In this document: positions 1 through 9,624 of the stretch, piece after piece | Position numbering within the stretch: the stretch's first letter is position 1 | How the letters are laid out: the number at the start of each line of letters is the position of its first letter | DNA from: Adhaeretor mobilis | GTDB taxonomy: Bacteria > Planctomycetota > Planctomycetia > Pirellulales > Lacipirellulaceae | Length of the DNA: 64,000 bases | Assembly (NCBI RefSeq): GCF_007741515.1 | Contig: NZ_CP036263.1 | Span: 5,319,178 to 5,383,177 of the forward strand | Direction: 5' to 3' | Made by a program: the position numbers and the translations under genes | The notes under the pieces: generated by a model | Told to the model about the DNA's origin: nothing | Database searches by the model: none | The model's input: the letters and a program-made list of their open reading frames with translations, nothing else

Positions 1-2511
1 CAGTTTGCCGCCGTTGCTGCCCGGGTCAAACCGCAACGCCGTGCCAGGACGCCTGACCAAACTTGCTATCTCTAATGTCGTCTCACTGCCGGAATCTGAC
101 GGGTTTTCTACAACGATCTCACTGGTTCCCCGATCCAGGGTTACGGTCCCCAACCGCTCAGTGAGTTGCTCTCCGGCGCGTCCCAGGAGTGTCAACTTCA
201 TGCCGTTGAGATCAACCGGCGTGCTATCTGGGATACGATCTTCATTTGCAATCTCACCACTGTTGTCGAGAATCAAGCCGCTCCTACCGCCGCCCCTAGA
301 GAGTCTGCCATTTCCAACGATTTTTGATGTCGAATTAAGGCTGCCACTTTCGATTAACCTAAAGTTCTCTGCCAGAACATGCGTCTCTCCGGAATAGGAG
401 TGGTTACCACTCTGAAAGCGTAAATCTTGCCGTCCTTTGACCGTGAGGTCGCCACCGTGTAGCACGCCTGTGATGAGAGCCACCTCTCCGGTAAAAACAC
501 CCGCTGACAGGTTGGAGCCACGATCACCGAGAAACACGTTTCCCGCCAACGTTGTTTGCTCCAAGGCTTCACTGCCGCCAACAACCAACGCAGCCTGACC
601 AATCGGTCCACTGGCATTATTTAAGTGGATGTCTCCGTGATAAATTTCTTCCGTATCGAGGACTACCTGAGCGGTATCGTGAACGCCCAAGTGAATTGCT
701 GGCGGTGCCTCACCCGCATCTCCCCTTACAGTGAGCTGGCCACCTTCCACATCGACGCGTGTGAATCCTGATCCACGGATGTCTTCCAGGACTCCCGGGG
801 TTCTATCCTGCTTCGTCAGCACTTTTTGCCCTGCAATAGCACCACGAATAGTTCCGCCAAGAAATCTTAGCTCGTCGGTGATCGACAAGACAGCTCCTTG
901 GTCGGCCTCTAGTCGCAAATCTTCGATAAAGCTTTCTCTCTCAGCGGTGCGGGGATCGATAACGAAGGACTCAAGCGTATTGCTCTGCCTAGCGACCAGA
1001 CTTGCAACAAAACGACCGGGGCTTAAATAAAACGTACCACGGGGAGACTCTAAGTCTCCGGTGAGTTCCATTTGGGTCTCGGAGATGAAGACATCACCCG
1101 CTTGCGAAAGCTTACCAGAGAGCCTCACCGGTCCGCTTTGCGTGGCAGCGAAGTTTCCACGAGCCACAATTTCACCTGCAATGTCAACTTTTCTTGATGC
1201 GAAAACAGAACCGGAGCCATGCAAGCCATTCGTAAAAACGTAACTGTTACTCGAAGTCACTCCAAGGGCAACGCCACCCGAGAAAGTAACCGGCGCGTCC
1301 AATGTGGCTGCCAAGCCGTCAACACTCCCACCGGTGAGCAGGCCTCGCTCCAGTGTGATTTGATGTCCATAAGGAGTGACAGATCCGCCCAAATCTAGAC
1401 TTCCCTCTTTCACAACAATTTGTTCATTTCCACCCCCTCCCCTAAGCAATAGCTCCCCTCGATCTACTACAGTATTGGCGTTTGCATCTCCTAAGGCCGC
1501 GGGCTGCTCGAAAAAAACGCGCATGCCGGGGCCAATTTCTGTTTTGCCGGAGTAGGATGTCGAACCATCGATTGTGATTACTGGATTGTTAGATTGGCCC
1601 CCGGGAAGATTAGGGATTTCTCTCTTCAAAAAGCTCAGTCCTCCGGCACCAGTGATAGCTCCCTGTATCCGCATCGAGTCGAATTGTGTCAGTTCGATGG
1701 TACTATCACGGGAGAGGTCTAAATCCATGACCACATCGGTAAAGCCCGCAACGCCGTATAATTCACCTCGCGCCAATCTGGTTGACAATTTCACACCTAC
1801 CTTGCCGCCGTCAAGTGTTGTGGTGGGCACGAGATAATCGGAATCACTCTGCCCCGTAACACTCTGAGAAACGAAAGATAAGCGAGCGTTGGGCCCCACT
1901 GAGATGCCGCTGCTACTTGAAACTGCGTTGACATCCGCGAGCACCAATTCTCCTCCATCGACTGCAATACTGCCTTGCCACGTTGAGTTGTCGCCAGATA
2001 GCCTGAGCGCTCCAAACCCAGTCTTTGCGATGTCTCCCTCCAAAGAAGCAATACTACCACTCAGTTCAACATTCTTCAGTCCCACGAGGTCGAAGAGTAG
2101 GCTTTCCCCCGGAGCGATTAGCACGGGCGTCGCTATCTCTACACCTAAAGTGACTCGCTGAGGAATAAGCGTCCTGACGGTCGCCGGCTCGGAACCTGGA
2201 TTGTCGAGCAACAACGGGCCCGCCCCTTGCAATGCGATCGTGCCAAAATCGGAAAAGCTTGCGTTCCCAAGGGTAACCTGGGCGTCCAAATCAAGAGTAA
2301 CGATGCCGGCCTGCGCTGCCACGTTGGCGGTAGCGCCAGCCGAGTTGGGGACCCCGTTATCCCAATTCAAGGGATCGAACCAGTCGGTTGCGTCGGGTAA
2401 ATTCAACCAAGTGCTATTGGTTTGCGCCGGGCTCGACTTGCTCTGAATTCCAAAAAGTAAGAGAAGCAAGACGGTGGTACATATCTGGTAGATCGGCTTA
2501 CGTGAGTTCAT
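1..2511 (-). CDS. Autotransporter-type beta-strand-repeat secreted protein (partial, N-terminal part)
   Basis: The minus-strand frame from the ATG at 2511 to the left edge is open for 837 codons, so the C-terminus lies outside the window. Residues 1-30 form a signal peptide: a basic N-terminus, a Leu-rich core, and a likely cut near SSPAQ. The next stretch (NWDNGVPNSAGATANV) is the usual start of planctomycete and verrucomicrobial autotransporter-associated beta-strand-repeat proteins. The rest is repetitive short strands rich in Gly, Ser, Thr and Asn, with motifs such as GGELVLADVNA, LTGDLESPRGTF and YSGETHV, which suggests a right-handed beta-helix. No catalytic motif is visible. I infer a cell-surface or secreted protein; relatives often end in a PEP-CTERM anchor, which cannot be checked here. 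Confidence 0.85.
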   Translation of the reverse strand, partial: MNSRKPIYQICTTVLLLLLFGIQSKSSPAQTNSTWLNLPDATDWFDPLNWDNGVPNSAGATANVAAQAGIVTLDLDAQVTLGNASFSDFGTIALQGAGPLLLDNPGSEPATVRTLIPQRVTLGVEIATPVLIAPGESLLFDLVGLKNVELSGSIASLEGDIAKTGFGALRLSGDNSTWQGSIAVDGGELVLADVNAVSSSSGISVGPNARLSFVSQSVTGQSDSDYLVPTTTLDGGKVGVKLSTRLARGELYGVAGFTDVVMDLDLSRDSTIELTQFDSMRIQGAITGAGGLSFLKREIPNLPGGQSNNPVITIDGSTSYSGKTEIGPGMRVFFEQPAALGDANANTVVDRGELLLRGGGGNEQIVVKEGSLDLGGSVTPYGHQITLERGLLTGGSVDGLAATLDAPVTFSGGVALGVTSSNSYVFTNGLHGSGSVFASRKVDIAGEIVARGNFAATQSGPVRLSGKLSQAGDVFISETQMELTGDLESPRGTFYLSPGRFVASLVARQSNTLESFVIDPRTAERESFIEDLRLEADQGAVLSITDELRFLGGTIRGAIAGQKVLTKQDRTPGVLEDIRGSGFTRVDVEGGQLTVRGDAGEAPPAIHLGVHDTAQVVLDTEEIYHGDIHLNNASGPIGQAALVVGGSEALEQTTLAGNVFLGDRGSNLSAGVFTGEVALITGVLHGGDLTVKGRQDLRFQSGNHSYSGETHVLAENFRLIESGSLNSTSKIVGNGRLSRGGGRSGLILDNSGEIANEDRIPDSTPVDLNGMKLTLLGRAGEQLTERLGTVTLDRGTSEIVVENPSDSGSETTLEIASLVRRPGTALRFDPGSNGGKL

Positions 2512-2951
2512 AGCGAGTTGTCATTTGTGGGGAGCAGCTGGAGTAAGTAGTGGCGTGGGTATCATTCAACAGAAAATCGGAGGTTGGCAAATCCGACGAA
2601 AGCGATAAAGAGACGCTGCAACAGCCCCGAGGAACCAGCCGCGCGAAGTCCCGTTGCTCAAGGAAACGAGCGATGCACCGGATTGCCAATGACACAACCA
2701 ACCAAAACGGGCAATGCTGTTGAAGGTTGCCCACAGGTCAGTTGTTAAGAAATCATTGGCTTCGCTGATTATAGAAGTGTCTAGGAAAGACGAAGGTTGC
2801 CTGTACAGTAGCCGCCTGGCACTCGAGATGCAAGCAAAACCGAGTAAAATAGGCTAAATCGGCCGCATGGGAGACGGAAAAATCTTTGTGATGAGTGCCG
2901 AGCACGTTGAGGCGGGGCTAGGGCTTTAGTGGGTGGCATGGGTAGCGCCTC

Positions 2952-3090
2952 CTCGTTACCACGCTCCTGCGTGGGAACGGGATATCTAGCCGCTCCTGCG
3001 GCGCTCGACCCTGACAGTGCTTGGCCTTCGCACCGGGCCAGACGCAGAGCGTCAGAATCTTGTGTTCCCACGAAGGAGCGTGGGAACGAG
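2952..3090. repeat. Inverted-repeat element, family C, copy 1
   Basis: Two 28-bp arms at 2952-2979 and 3063-3090 are near-perfect reverse complements of each other. Each arm is itself palindromic (CACGCTCCTGCGTGG-like core). The element ends 3 bp before the glnE stop codon, between glnE and the downstream repeat-protein gene. The rest of 2512-3093 shows no convincing gene; short reading frames over the repeat come from its symmetry. It could act as a transcription terminator or be a REP/MITE-like mobile hairpin. Confidence 0.8.
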
Positions 3091-3093
3091 TGG

Positions 3094-6000
3094 TCACGCC
3101 GGAAAAAACGCGTCAAACACCGCGCGGGTTTGACGGAACACTTTCTCTGCTTCGGCAGTTAGCGACTCCGTGTTCTCATAACCCAAGAGCATCGCCAGCC
3201 GGGCTAGTTCTTTCTCGTCTTCTGGGAACTCGTGCCGACCGGGGGAGTTCATCAGTCGGATGCGAGATTCGACATTTCTTTGGAAGCGATAGCTGCCAGC
3301 GAGCTGCTCGGCTGTTTCCTGCTTGAGCAGCCCGGCACTTGCGAGCGCGTCGAGCGCCTTCAGTGTGTTGGTTTGCCGAATTGAAAGTTCCTGACAACCG
3401 TGCTTGAGTTGCAGCATTTGCACAATGAATTCCGTGTCCATGGTGCCGCCGCGGGCGCGTTTGAGATTGCGTGGCGAGGCGGAGGCTTCCAGTTTGGCTC
3501 GCATCTGCCTGATTTCTCCTACTTGATTCTCTTGCCACGCTTGGCCAAACACGGCTTGCTGGAGGGCCGCCTCACAGCGTGTCCTAGCGATCTCAGAGCC
3601 CGTGATGACACGAGCCTTGCACAATGCTTGGCGTTCCCAGAGTTGGCCTTCGCCGCGATCGAAGTACTTCACAAACGATTCCAGCGAGACGGCCAACTGA
3701 CCGCCGCGACCCGTGGGGCGCAAGCGCGGATCGACTTCGTAGAGCTGCCCCTGGGGGCCAAACTGGTTGACCTTTTTGATGATTCGCTGCGCTAGCTCGC
3801 CGAAGAAGTGATTGTTGGTCGTCCCTGAGTTTCTATGATCGTGCCCACCACGTTGGACGGGCTGCGTATCGCCTTCTGCCTCGTACAAGAAAACCAAATC
3901 GAGATCACTGTGAAAGTTCGGCTCGCTACCACCGAGCTTGCCGATGGCCACGACGAGAAACTCGCACGTGGTGCCATGCCGTTCGACGGGCACACTCCAG
4001 GGCAGGATCTCCGAGGTGATCCTTTCAATGCCACTCTCACCGGGCAGCTCCGATCCGATTTGCGGCTCACCGAGCTTCTCCACGAGCTTCTCATACTCGA
4101 TCTCGATCACCTTTTTCAGACAAACTTCCGCCGTGTCGGATAGCGCCTGGTGGGTCGCCTGGATGGCATCCTTGCCAAGTATGTCGCGCACGCCGATGCG
4201 TAGGTGTTGCGAAGCCTTGAAGCTGTGCAGAATGGGCGCGAGGTCTTCCGCGCTGTGGGCTAGCTCTTCGAGAGACTTGTGAAGTCGGTCGTAGTCAGGT
4301 AACCGATCGGTGAGCAGGCTGTCGGTGAGCTCGTCGATCATACCAGGGTTCGTGGTGAGGATTCCCGTCAAGTAGGGACATGCCGCGCAGAGCGTGACGT
4401 AGAGGTTCATCGACGGGCGATTCTCGCTGAACAGTTCCCACAGCGCTGCCTTGCCACCGAGCGAGTCGCTTACGCGGCACAGCGCAATCAGTGTCGCATC
4501 AGGATCGGGCGTAGCAGCAATGGCAGAGAGCAAGCGAGGTGCGATCGACGCGAGAAACAACCTGCAGCGCCGCGTGGAGAGGAAAGGAATCGATTCCGTG
4601 GCAAGCGACATCAGGTGGTCGTAGGCGGTTCTTGGGTCTGAGAAGGGATAGTGCCCCAAAATCTCTTCAATGGCCTGCTCGCTCGGGTCAGGGTCGTTCA
4701 CAAGATCGACCTCTCGAGACTGCTGCGGACTGTCTACGGTGGCTTCCTCAAAGGCATCGTGCAGCAGGTGATCGAGAATACGGTTGTTCTCGGCCGTGCG
4801 CTGCTCGTAGTCCTCCTGAAAAAGTCTTTTCGCCGATTGATCAGAACCGTGGTCGGACTGTCTTGAGTAGCCCAATCGACGCGAGAGCTTGCGCATCTCC
4901 TCACTACTGGTCGGTAGCTCGTGCGTTTGCAGATCGAACATGATCTGCAGGCGGTGCTCCACTTTTCGGAGGAATCGGTAGTTGACGTCGAGGATGCTGC
5001 GTTCCTGTTCGGTCAAGCAACCTGCCTGTTCCAGCAGGCTAATGGCCTCAAGCGTGTTCCCCGTGCGCACTTCGGGGGAGGCCCCGCCATTGAGCAACTG
5101 GAGGAACTGGATCACGAATTCGATATCGCGAATGCCGCCGTGTCCCGTTTTCACGTTGGTATTCGCCACGCCTTTCGCATCGGCGCGTTTCTCAATCCGG
5201 CGCTTCAACGACTGAATTCCAGCGATATCCGCCAAGCTAAGATAGCGACGATACACCCAGGGCTCGAGTTGCCCAAGAAACCGCTCCCCCAGTTCGATGT
5301 CGCCGGCAATCACACGTGCCTTGACATACGCCTGGCGTTCCCAGGTACGGCCGCGCAGGTCATAGTAGGCAAGCGCCTGACCGAGTCCGGTGCTCAGCGG
5401 CCCACGTCGGCCTTCCGGTCGGAGTCGCATGTCTACGCGGTAGGCCGCGCCGAGGTCGGTCGGTTCGGTAAGCAGCTGAATGAGCTGTTGGGCCACCCGA
5501 TGCGCGTACTGGTCCGCCCCTAAGGTTCCGTCTGCCACGGAATCATGCAGGAATACTAAATCGATGTCGCTCGAGTAGTTGAGTTCTCGTCCGCCCAGTT
5601 TTCCGAGCGCAAGGACTACGAACTGCGGGCGCTCTCGCCCGACTTTCCCCTGAAGCTTGCGATGCACATGCTGCAAAGCGGCTTCGACCACCGCGTCGGC
5701 CACGTAGGAAATCTGCCTTGTGACCTGATCCACAGGATGCTCTGCGACGACATCACCGTAAGCAATCCGCAACGTCTCACGACGTTTGAAACGGCGCAGG
5801 TGAGCCATCACGTCATCATTGGTATCCAAGGAAGCAACTTCGGCGACAAGCTCTCCGACGATTGTTTCCCTTGCGTAGGGAAGTCCCTCCGTCATGCGCA
5901 GCAGGTCATAACTCTCCGGATCGGAGCAGAGCAAATCGCTCAGGTCTTGGCTAGCTGTGAGTAGCAACAATAAATTCGGAAGCGCTTGGCGATCGCGCTC

Positions 6001-6282
6001 GAAAAGTGCCGCCGTGGAAAGCGGGCTGCGCGCCGCCAGCAGGAAGCGTTCCAGGTTGTTCAGCGCCATGTCCACATCGGCCAGTCGAGGAGCGGTCTCT
6101 TCGAATTGCCGGCAGACTTCAGCCAATAAGTCCAGCGTTACACCCGCATCGGCTAATCGGACTAGGTTCGAATGCCCAGTGCGCACGTCTGATACGCCCA
6201 ATTGCTTGAGCCAGGCACGCGCCTCGCCGGGGACTTCCTGGTCTTGAGTTCCGAGAATGGTTCGTAGGCGTTGGGACTGCAT
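3094..6282 (-). CDS. glnE: Bifunctional glutamine synthetase adenylyltransferase/deadenylase
   Basis: GlnE attaches AMP to and removes AMP from glutamine synthetase in answer to nitrogen status (through PII), in the cytoplasm. The 1062-residue protein has the expected duplicated nucleotidyltransferase architecture. The first domain has GKLGGRELNYSSDIDLVF with metal-binding Asp239 and Asp241. The second has GKLGGSEPNFHSDLDLVF with Asp793 and Asp795. Each is followed by a GRxWERQAxxKAR-type motif (GRTWERQAYVKAR; QLWERQALCKARV) and a helical region. It is slightly longer than the proteobacterial enzyme (about 950), as expected for planctomycetes. It starts at the ATG at 6282; no strong ribosome-binding site is visible. 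It stands alone, with over 800 bp free upstream. Confidence 0.97.
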   Translation of the reverse strand: MQSQRLRTILGTQDQEVPGEARAWLKQLGVSDVRTGHSNLVRLADAGVTLDLLAEVCRQFEETAPRLADVDMALNNLERFLLAARSPLSTAALFERDRQALPNLLLLLTASQDLSDLLCSDPESYDLLRMTEGLPYARETIVGELVAEVASLDTNDDVMAHLRRFKRRETLRIAYGDVVAEHPVDQVTRQISYVADAVVEAALQHVHRKLQGKVGRERPQFVVLALGKLGGRELNYSSDIDLVFLHDSVADGTLGADQYAHRVAQQLIQLLTEPTDLGAAYRVDMRLRPEGRRGPLSTGLGQALAYYDLRGRTWERQAYVKARVIAGDIELGERFLGQLEPWVYRRYLSLADIAGIQSLKRRIEKRADAKGVANTNVKTGHGGIRDIEFVIQFLQLLNGGASPEVRTGNTLEAISLLEQAGCLTEQERSILDVNYRFLRKVEHRLQIMFDLQTHELPTSSEEMRKLSRRLGYSRQSDHGSDQSAKRLFQEDYEQRTAENNRILDHLLHDAFEEATVDSPQQSREVDLVNDPDPSEQAIEEILGHYPFSDPRTAYDHLMSLATESIPFLSTRRCRLFLASIAPRLLSAIAATPDPDATLIALCRVSDSLGGKAALWELFSENRPSMNLYVTLCAACPYLTGILTTNPGMIDELTDSLLTDRLPDYDRLHKSLEELAHSAEDLAPILHSFKASQHLRIGVRDILGKDAIQATHQALSDTAEVCLKKVIEIEYEKLVEKLGEPQIGSELPGESGIERITSEILPWSVPVERHGTTCEFLVVAIGKLGGSEPNFHSDLDLVFLYEAEGDTQPVQRGGHDHRNSGTTNNHFFGELAQRIIKKVNQFGPQGQLYEVDPRLRPTGRGGQLAVSLESFVKYFDRGEGQLWERQALCKARVITGSEIARTRCEAALQQAVFGQAWQENQVGEIRQMRAKLEASASPRNLKRARGGTMDTEFIVQMLQLKHGCQELSIRQTNTLKALDALASAGLLKQETAEQLAGSYRFQRNVESRIRLMNSPGRHEFPEDEKELARLAMLLGYENTESLTAEAEKVFRQTRAVFDAFFPA

Positions 6283-7126
6283 CGGCGGTGGGTTGCATAG
6301 GTTCAGCGGAAGAACGGGAGACTGATTTTTGAGGGTCCGCCTACAGAGCCACTATAACCTGACGGCGTGGGGGCTGTCATGGCTGCCGTGCAGAAATAAG
6401 CGAGCGTTGCCTGGCAGCGAGAGATGCTGCAGGGCCCGATTACAGAGAATCGCTAGATCGGTTCGGCAACGAGTTCTGGCCGGTCGGGAGGATGATTGGT
6501 AAGACGGACCGAGATGAGGCTGCTGAGTTTGAATCGCTAGGTGCCACTCCACACATCCAAAGCAGTAACAGACTGTAGCCGCCTATCTAATGCAAACTGA
6601 ACCGCCGTGAAGGGAACCAGTTATGCAGCAAAATCGTAACTGAGCTCGTAGAGTGGAGGGCGAACTTGTAGGAAGCTGCCTTTCGAGCAGGCTCCACAAC
6701 TTTCGACTTATCTCCCTATGATCGTCCGGCGCGCACATTAGGCAGTGCTGCACAAAGATACGGCTTTCAAGGATAGAGTGCTATCTGAGAAGTTCAGCAG
6801 TAAAACGCATTCGGTGATCCACTGTAATCTAGTCAGCGAGATGGAATTCATTGGAATAAGCAGTGAGAAACGCCTATTTACTGGCACCTTTCGTCCGGCT
6901 TTGCCTCTCTGCCGAAATTTTGGCACGCCCATTGCACTTACTCATCAGCCGCTAGTCCGCTAGCAGCAATAGTGAGTACACGTTAACAGTTCTCACTGAA
7001 GCCCCACCTCAACACTACTAGTTACTCAGCTTCCGCGAGGTTGCTAAGCGCTAGTAGCCCGCCGAAGTTCCTTTGCGAACGAGAAGAGCAAAGGGAAACA
7101 TCCCACCGTATTGGAGAGACCGAGAG
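6283..7126. other. Non-coding stretch, nothing recognised
   Basis: This 844-bp stretch lies upstream of both glnE (minus) and the membrane-protein gene (plus), so it must hold their promoters. Short reading frames on both strands lack ribosome-binding sites and any recognisable protein feature. I found no RNA gene or clear repeat. Confidence 0.5.
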
Positions 7127-7648
7127 ATGACTGCGCAAGTACTGCACAAATTGGAAGATATGACACACACCATCGCGTTGTGGACGTCGGTTGCGGCGAC
7201 CACGATATTCGCCAGCGTCTTTTTCTTCACTAGCGATATAAACTTTAACTACCACTTTCAGCGGTTCTTTTCGGGCAAGGCGGGTAGTGCTGATCTGCCA
7301 ATCTTCATGGGAATCCTACTCGCCATCTGTCTCGGCTATACGCTTGCCAGTAAGAAGCAGCTCGCCGAAGTCGGTGGGGCGATTGTCGTGGTCTCCGTGG
7401 CAGCCCTCTACGGATGGTGCGCATTTGTCATCTCCTATTCGCCCGGGCCCACCCTTCTAGTGCTTGCCGCTCCCGCACTGTTTTTTTTGGCGTCAAGGCG
7501 TGCCGCTGCCAAGCAAGAAGCACTGTCGCTGGCAGAAGAATTACCGCTCGTTGAGAATCACAACGACAACGAAGATCACGACAATCACCACGAGCCGGCT
7601 GAGGTTGTTCATGAAGAACGCGAGTTGGTAGCCGGCGCTGTTGCATAG
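7127..7648 (+). CDS. Small multi-pass membrane protein, unknown function
   Basis: The ATG at 7127 was chosen over an upstream in-frame start (7073) because GGAGAGACCGAGAG lies just before it. The product has 173 residues. About three hydrophobic segments are visible: IALWTSVAATTIFASVFFF, LPIFMGILLAICLGYTL, and a long pair around VGGAIVVVSVAALYGW to LLVLAAPALFFL. The C-terminal tail is soluble and rich in His, Asp, Asn and Glu (ENHNDNEDHDNHHEP), which could bind metal ions, though this is speculation. The stop is one base before the ATG of the GAF gene, so the two are probably co-transcribed. No family recognised. Confidence 0.75.
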   Translation: MTAQVLHKLEDMTHTIALWTSVAATTIFASVFFFTSDINFNYHFQRFFSGKAGSADLPIFMGILLAICLGYTLASKKQLAEVGGAIVVVSVAALYGWCAFVISYSPGPTLLVLAAPALFFLASRRAAAKQEALSLAEELPLVENHNDNEDHDNHHEPAEVVHEERELVAGAVA

Positions 7649-7649
7649 C

Positions 7650-8141
7650 ATGATCAATGAACACCCGATCGCCGAACAGTCGTTTCTAACGGAGGATGCT
7701 TTCAATGAGATTTTCTCGCAGACCCTACGACTTAGCAGCGTCTTGAGGGACATTGTTGCCAAACTGGGTAATCGTTTAGAAGTGGATGTCTGTTCGATCT
7801 ACTTGAGGGAGAAAGACGCTGCAACCTTGGTTCTGGCAGCGACGGTTGGACTTAATCAGAACTGCGTCGGTTCACTGCGAATGGGACTGCATGAGGGTCT
7901 GGCAGGAATGGTCGCTGAAGAGATGCAACCGGTTGCTATCGCAGAAGCGACGAAGCATCCTCGCTTCAAATATTTCCCAGAAGCCGAAGAAGACGCTTAC
8001 GAATCGTTTCTCGGCGTGCCCATCGATTCCCAAGGCGTATTGGTCGTACAAACGGTCGAGCCTCGCTCTTATTCGCCGGTCGAAATCTTACGCTTGCTGA
8101 ACCAGGCGACGATGCTTGGGGCTTGTCTGAACAAGTCTTGA
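7650..8141 (+). CDS. GAF-domain protein
   Basis: The 163-residue product is almost entirely one GAF domain. After about 30 residues comes the strand-helix pattern LEVDVCSIYLREKDAATLVL, then a GLNQNCVGSLRMGLHEGLAG segment, IAEATKHPRFKY, and FLGVPIDSQGVLVVQTVEP. This resembles the small-molecule sensor at the N-terminus of PtsP (enzyme I of the nitrogen PTS) and free-standing GAF proteins. There is no output domain, so it probably senses a ligand and acts on a partner. ATG 7650 is preferred; an in-frame TTG at 7641 would overlap the upstream gene. It directly follows that gene and likely shares its transcript. Confidence 0.85.
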   Translation: MINEHPIAEQSFLTEDAFNEIFSQTLRLSSVLRDIVAKLGNRLEVDVCSIYLREKDAATLVLAATVGLNQNCVGSLRMGLHEGLAGMVAEEMQPVAIAEATKHPRFKYFPEAEEDAYESFLGVPIDSQGVLVVQTVEPRSYSPVEILRLLNQATMLGACLNKS

Positions 8142-8155
8142 GTTGTCGCCTGGTG

Positions 8156-8184
8156 TGCCACTGCTGGCTTCTTCAGCAGTGGCA
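8156..8184. repeat. Hairpin, family D (TGCCACTGCTG), copy 1
   Basis: The arms TGCCACTGCTG (8156-8166) and CAGCAGTGGCA (8174-8184) are perfectly complementary around a 7-base loop, just after the GAF gene stop. A second copy is near 9581. It may serve as a terminator. Confidence 0.7.
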
Positions 8185-8221
8185 CCCTACTCTACTAAAC
8201 CGTACACTTTCAGGTGCCGAT

Positions 8222-8306
8222 CTAGTTTTACGGCCCAATTCAGCGGTCTAGTTGTACGGCCCAGTTCAACGGCCTAGTTCAACGGCCTAGTTCAACGGCT
8301 AGCCAG
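8222..8306. repeat. Short tandem repeat upstream of manA
   Basis: Degenerate head-to-tail copies of a unit like CTAGTTCAACGGC occur here. Two longer units (CTAGTTxTACGGCCCAxTTCAxCGG) are followed by compact 13-bp units (CCTAGTTCAACGG, twice) and a diverged end. The array lies 90-170 bp before the manA start, so it may sit in its promoter or leader. Confidence 0.7.
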
Positions 8307-8391
8307 TTCGGCGGCGAAGGCTGGCAGTTCATCATGCGGTGCAGCTCATCACACAGTGCGACTTGTCTTAAAACGTTAGGGGCTCAAGCCG

Positions 8392-9495
8392 GTGCAATAC
8401 AAAGACAGAATTATCGAGCTACCCCAAAACCGCGTGTGGCGCAGCTACCTCGGCGGCCGGATACTTGATGAGCTGGTCGGTAAAACCGAGCCCGCCGATA
8501 GTCACTTCCCCGAAGACTGGATCGGCTCAGTCACTGCGGCCAACAATCCTGATTCGCATGGCGAGCACGAGGGCATTTCCAAGGTCAGCATCGATGGGCA
8601 AGAGCTGCTCCTTCCCGACTTGATCGCCAAAGATCCTGAGTATTTCCTCGGCGCGGATCACGTGGCACGGTACGGGCAACAACCGATGGTGCTCATCAAA
8701 CTGTTGGATGCCTCGGTGCGTCTGCAGTTACAAGCCCATCCGACGGCGGACTTTGCGAAGCGGCATCTCGATTCTGATTCGGGCAAGGCCGAGGCGTATT
8801 ACATTCTGGACGTGCGTGAGGATGCCAAGCAGGGGAATGTCGACCAGGCGTACGTCTATCTGGGATTTCAGCGGCCACCTAGTCGCGATGATTTGCGTAG
8901 TTGGATCGAAGAGCAGAACATGGCAGCGATCTTGGATTGTTTCGACAAGATCCATGTGAAGCCGGGCGACGTGCTGTTTATCCCCGGCGGTGTGCCGCAC
9001 GCGATCGGCGAGGGCATTTTCATGGTGGAGATCATGGAGCCTTCGGACCTGGTCGTCCGCTTCGAGTTCGAGCGCGCAGGCTACACGTTGCCCGAGTCCG
9101 CGAGATTCATGAACCGGGGCCTCGAGTTTTGCCTAGACATCTTCGATTTCGAGGCGAAGCCCGAGGACCTAGTGCGCCGCGACTTCATGTTCCAGGCTCA
9201 ACGGGAAGCCACCTACGGTGACGCGGGACATCGTGATAGTTTGATCGGCCCAGAAACCACGCCGTGCTTTCGCGTGAAGAAATCAACGATCTGTGGTAGC
9301 GTCCAGCGCACCGAAGATTCGTTCTTTGCGGGCGTCGTGACCAGCGGCGAATGTATTATTCGAACCGCTGAGCACGAATTGAAGCTGAAACGGCTGAGTA
9401 AATTCTTCTGCCCCGCGGGCCTGGGGAGCTATACGATTGAGGCGGAGCGGGAAGTGCAGATTTTGGAGTGCTTTCCGCCGATGGTGGAGGGTTGA
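8392..9495 (+). CDS. manA: Mannose-6-phosphate isomerase, class I
   Basis: It interconverts fructose-6-phosphate and mannose-6-phosphate in the cytoplasm, feeding GDP-mannose and glycan synthesis or mannose use. The 367-residue protein has the cupin-type zinc-site motifs of the family: LLDASVRLQLQAHPTADFA and, later, PGDVLFIPGGVPHAIGEG with the metal-binding His. It also has the family's KxEAYYILD segment around residue 130. It starts at GTG 8392, with AGGGGC about eight bases upstream. A C-terminal jelly-roll region follows. It stands alone, between the tandem repeat and the cassette-like region. Confidence 0.92.
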   Translation: MQYKDRIIELPQNRVWRSYLGGRILDELVGKTEPADSHFPEDWIGSVTAANNPDSHGEHEGISKVSIDGQELLLPDLIAKDPEYFLGADHVARYGQQPMVLIKLLDASVRLQLQAHPTADFAKRHLDSDSGKAEAYYILDVREDAKQGNVDQAYVYLGFQRPPSRDDLRSWIEEQNMAAILDCFDKIHVKPGDVLFIPGGVPHAIGEGIFMVEIMEPSDLVVRFEFERAGYTLPESARFMNRGLEFCLDIFDFEAKPEDLVRRDFMFQAQREATYGDAGHRDSLIGPETTPCFRVKKSTICGSVQRTEDSFFAGVVTSGECIIRTAEHELKLKRLSKFFCPAGLGSYTIEAEREVQILECFPPMVEG

Positions 9496-9522
9496 GGCGT
9501 GGACAGCAATTTACCCACGCCT
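9495..9522 (+). terminator. Putative terminator hairpin after manA
   Basis: The arms AGGCGTGG (9495-9502) and CCACGCCT (9515-9522) are perfect complements beginning at the last base of the manA stop codon. There is no clear T-run after it. A 13-bp palindrome, GCTAACGGTTAGC, follows at 9524-9536. Confidence 0.45.
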
Positions 9523-9580
9523 AGCTAACGGTTAGCAAGAATTCAAACGCGGGCTCAACGGCATGCCCAACACCGATTCA

Positions 9581-9603
9581 CACTGCTGGGCAAGCCAGCA
9601 GTG
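9581..9603. repeat. Hairpin, family D, copy 2
   Basis: CACTGCTGG (9581-9589) pairs with CCAGCAGTG (9595-9603). The core matches the copy at 8156-8184, so the two flank manA. Confidence 0.65.
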
Positions 9604-9624
9604 GCACCTGGCGTAGCATTGTCG

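Noticed and set aside
2781-3162. Several open frames over the family C repeat
   Set aside because: They arise from the symmetry of the inverted repeat and lack ribosome-binding sites.
4921-5523. 200-codon open frame on the plus strand within glnE
   Set aside because: It is a frame opposite glnE, whose motifs are clear. The predicted protein shows no recognisable feature.
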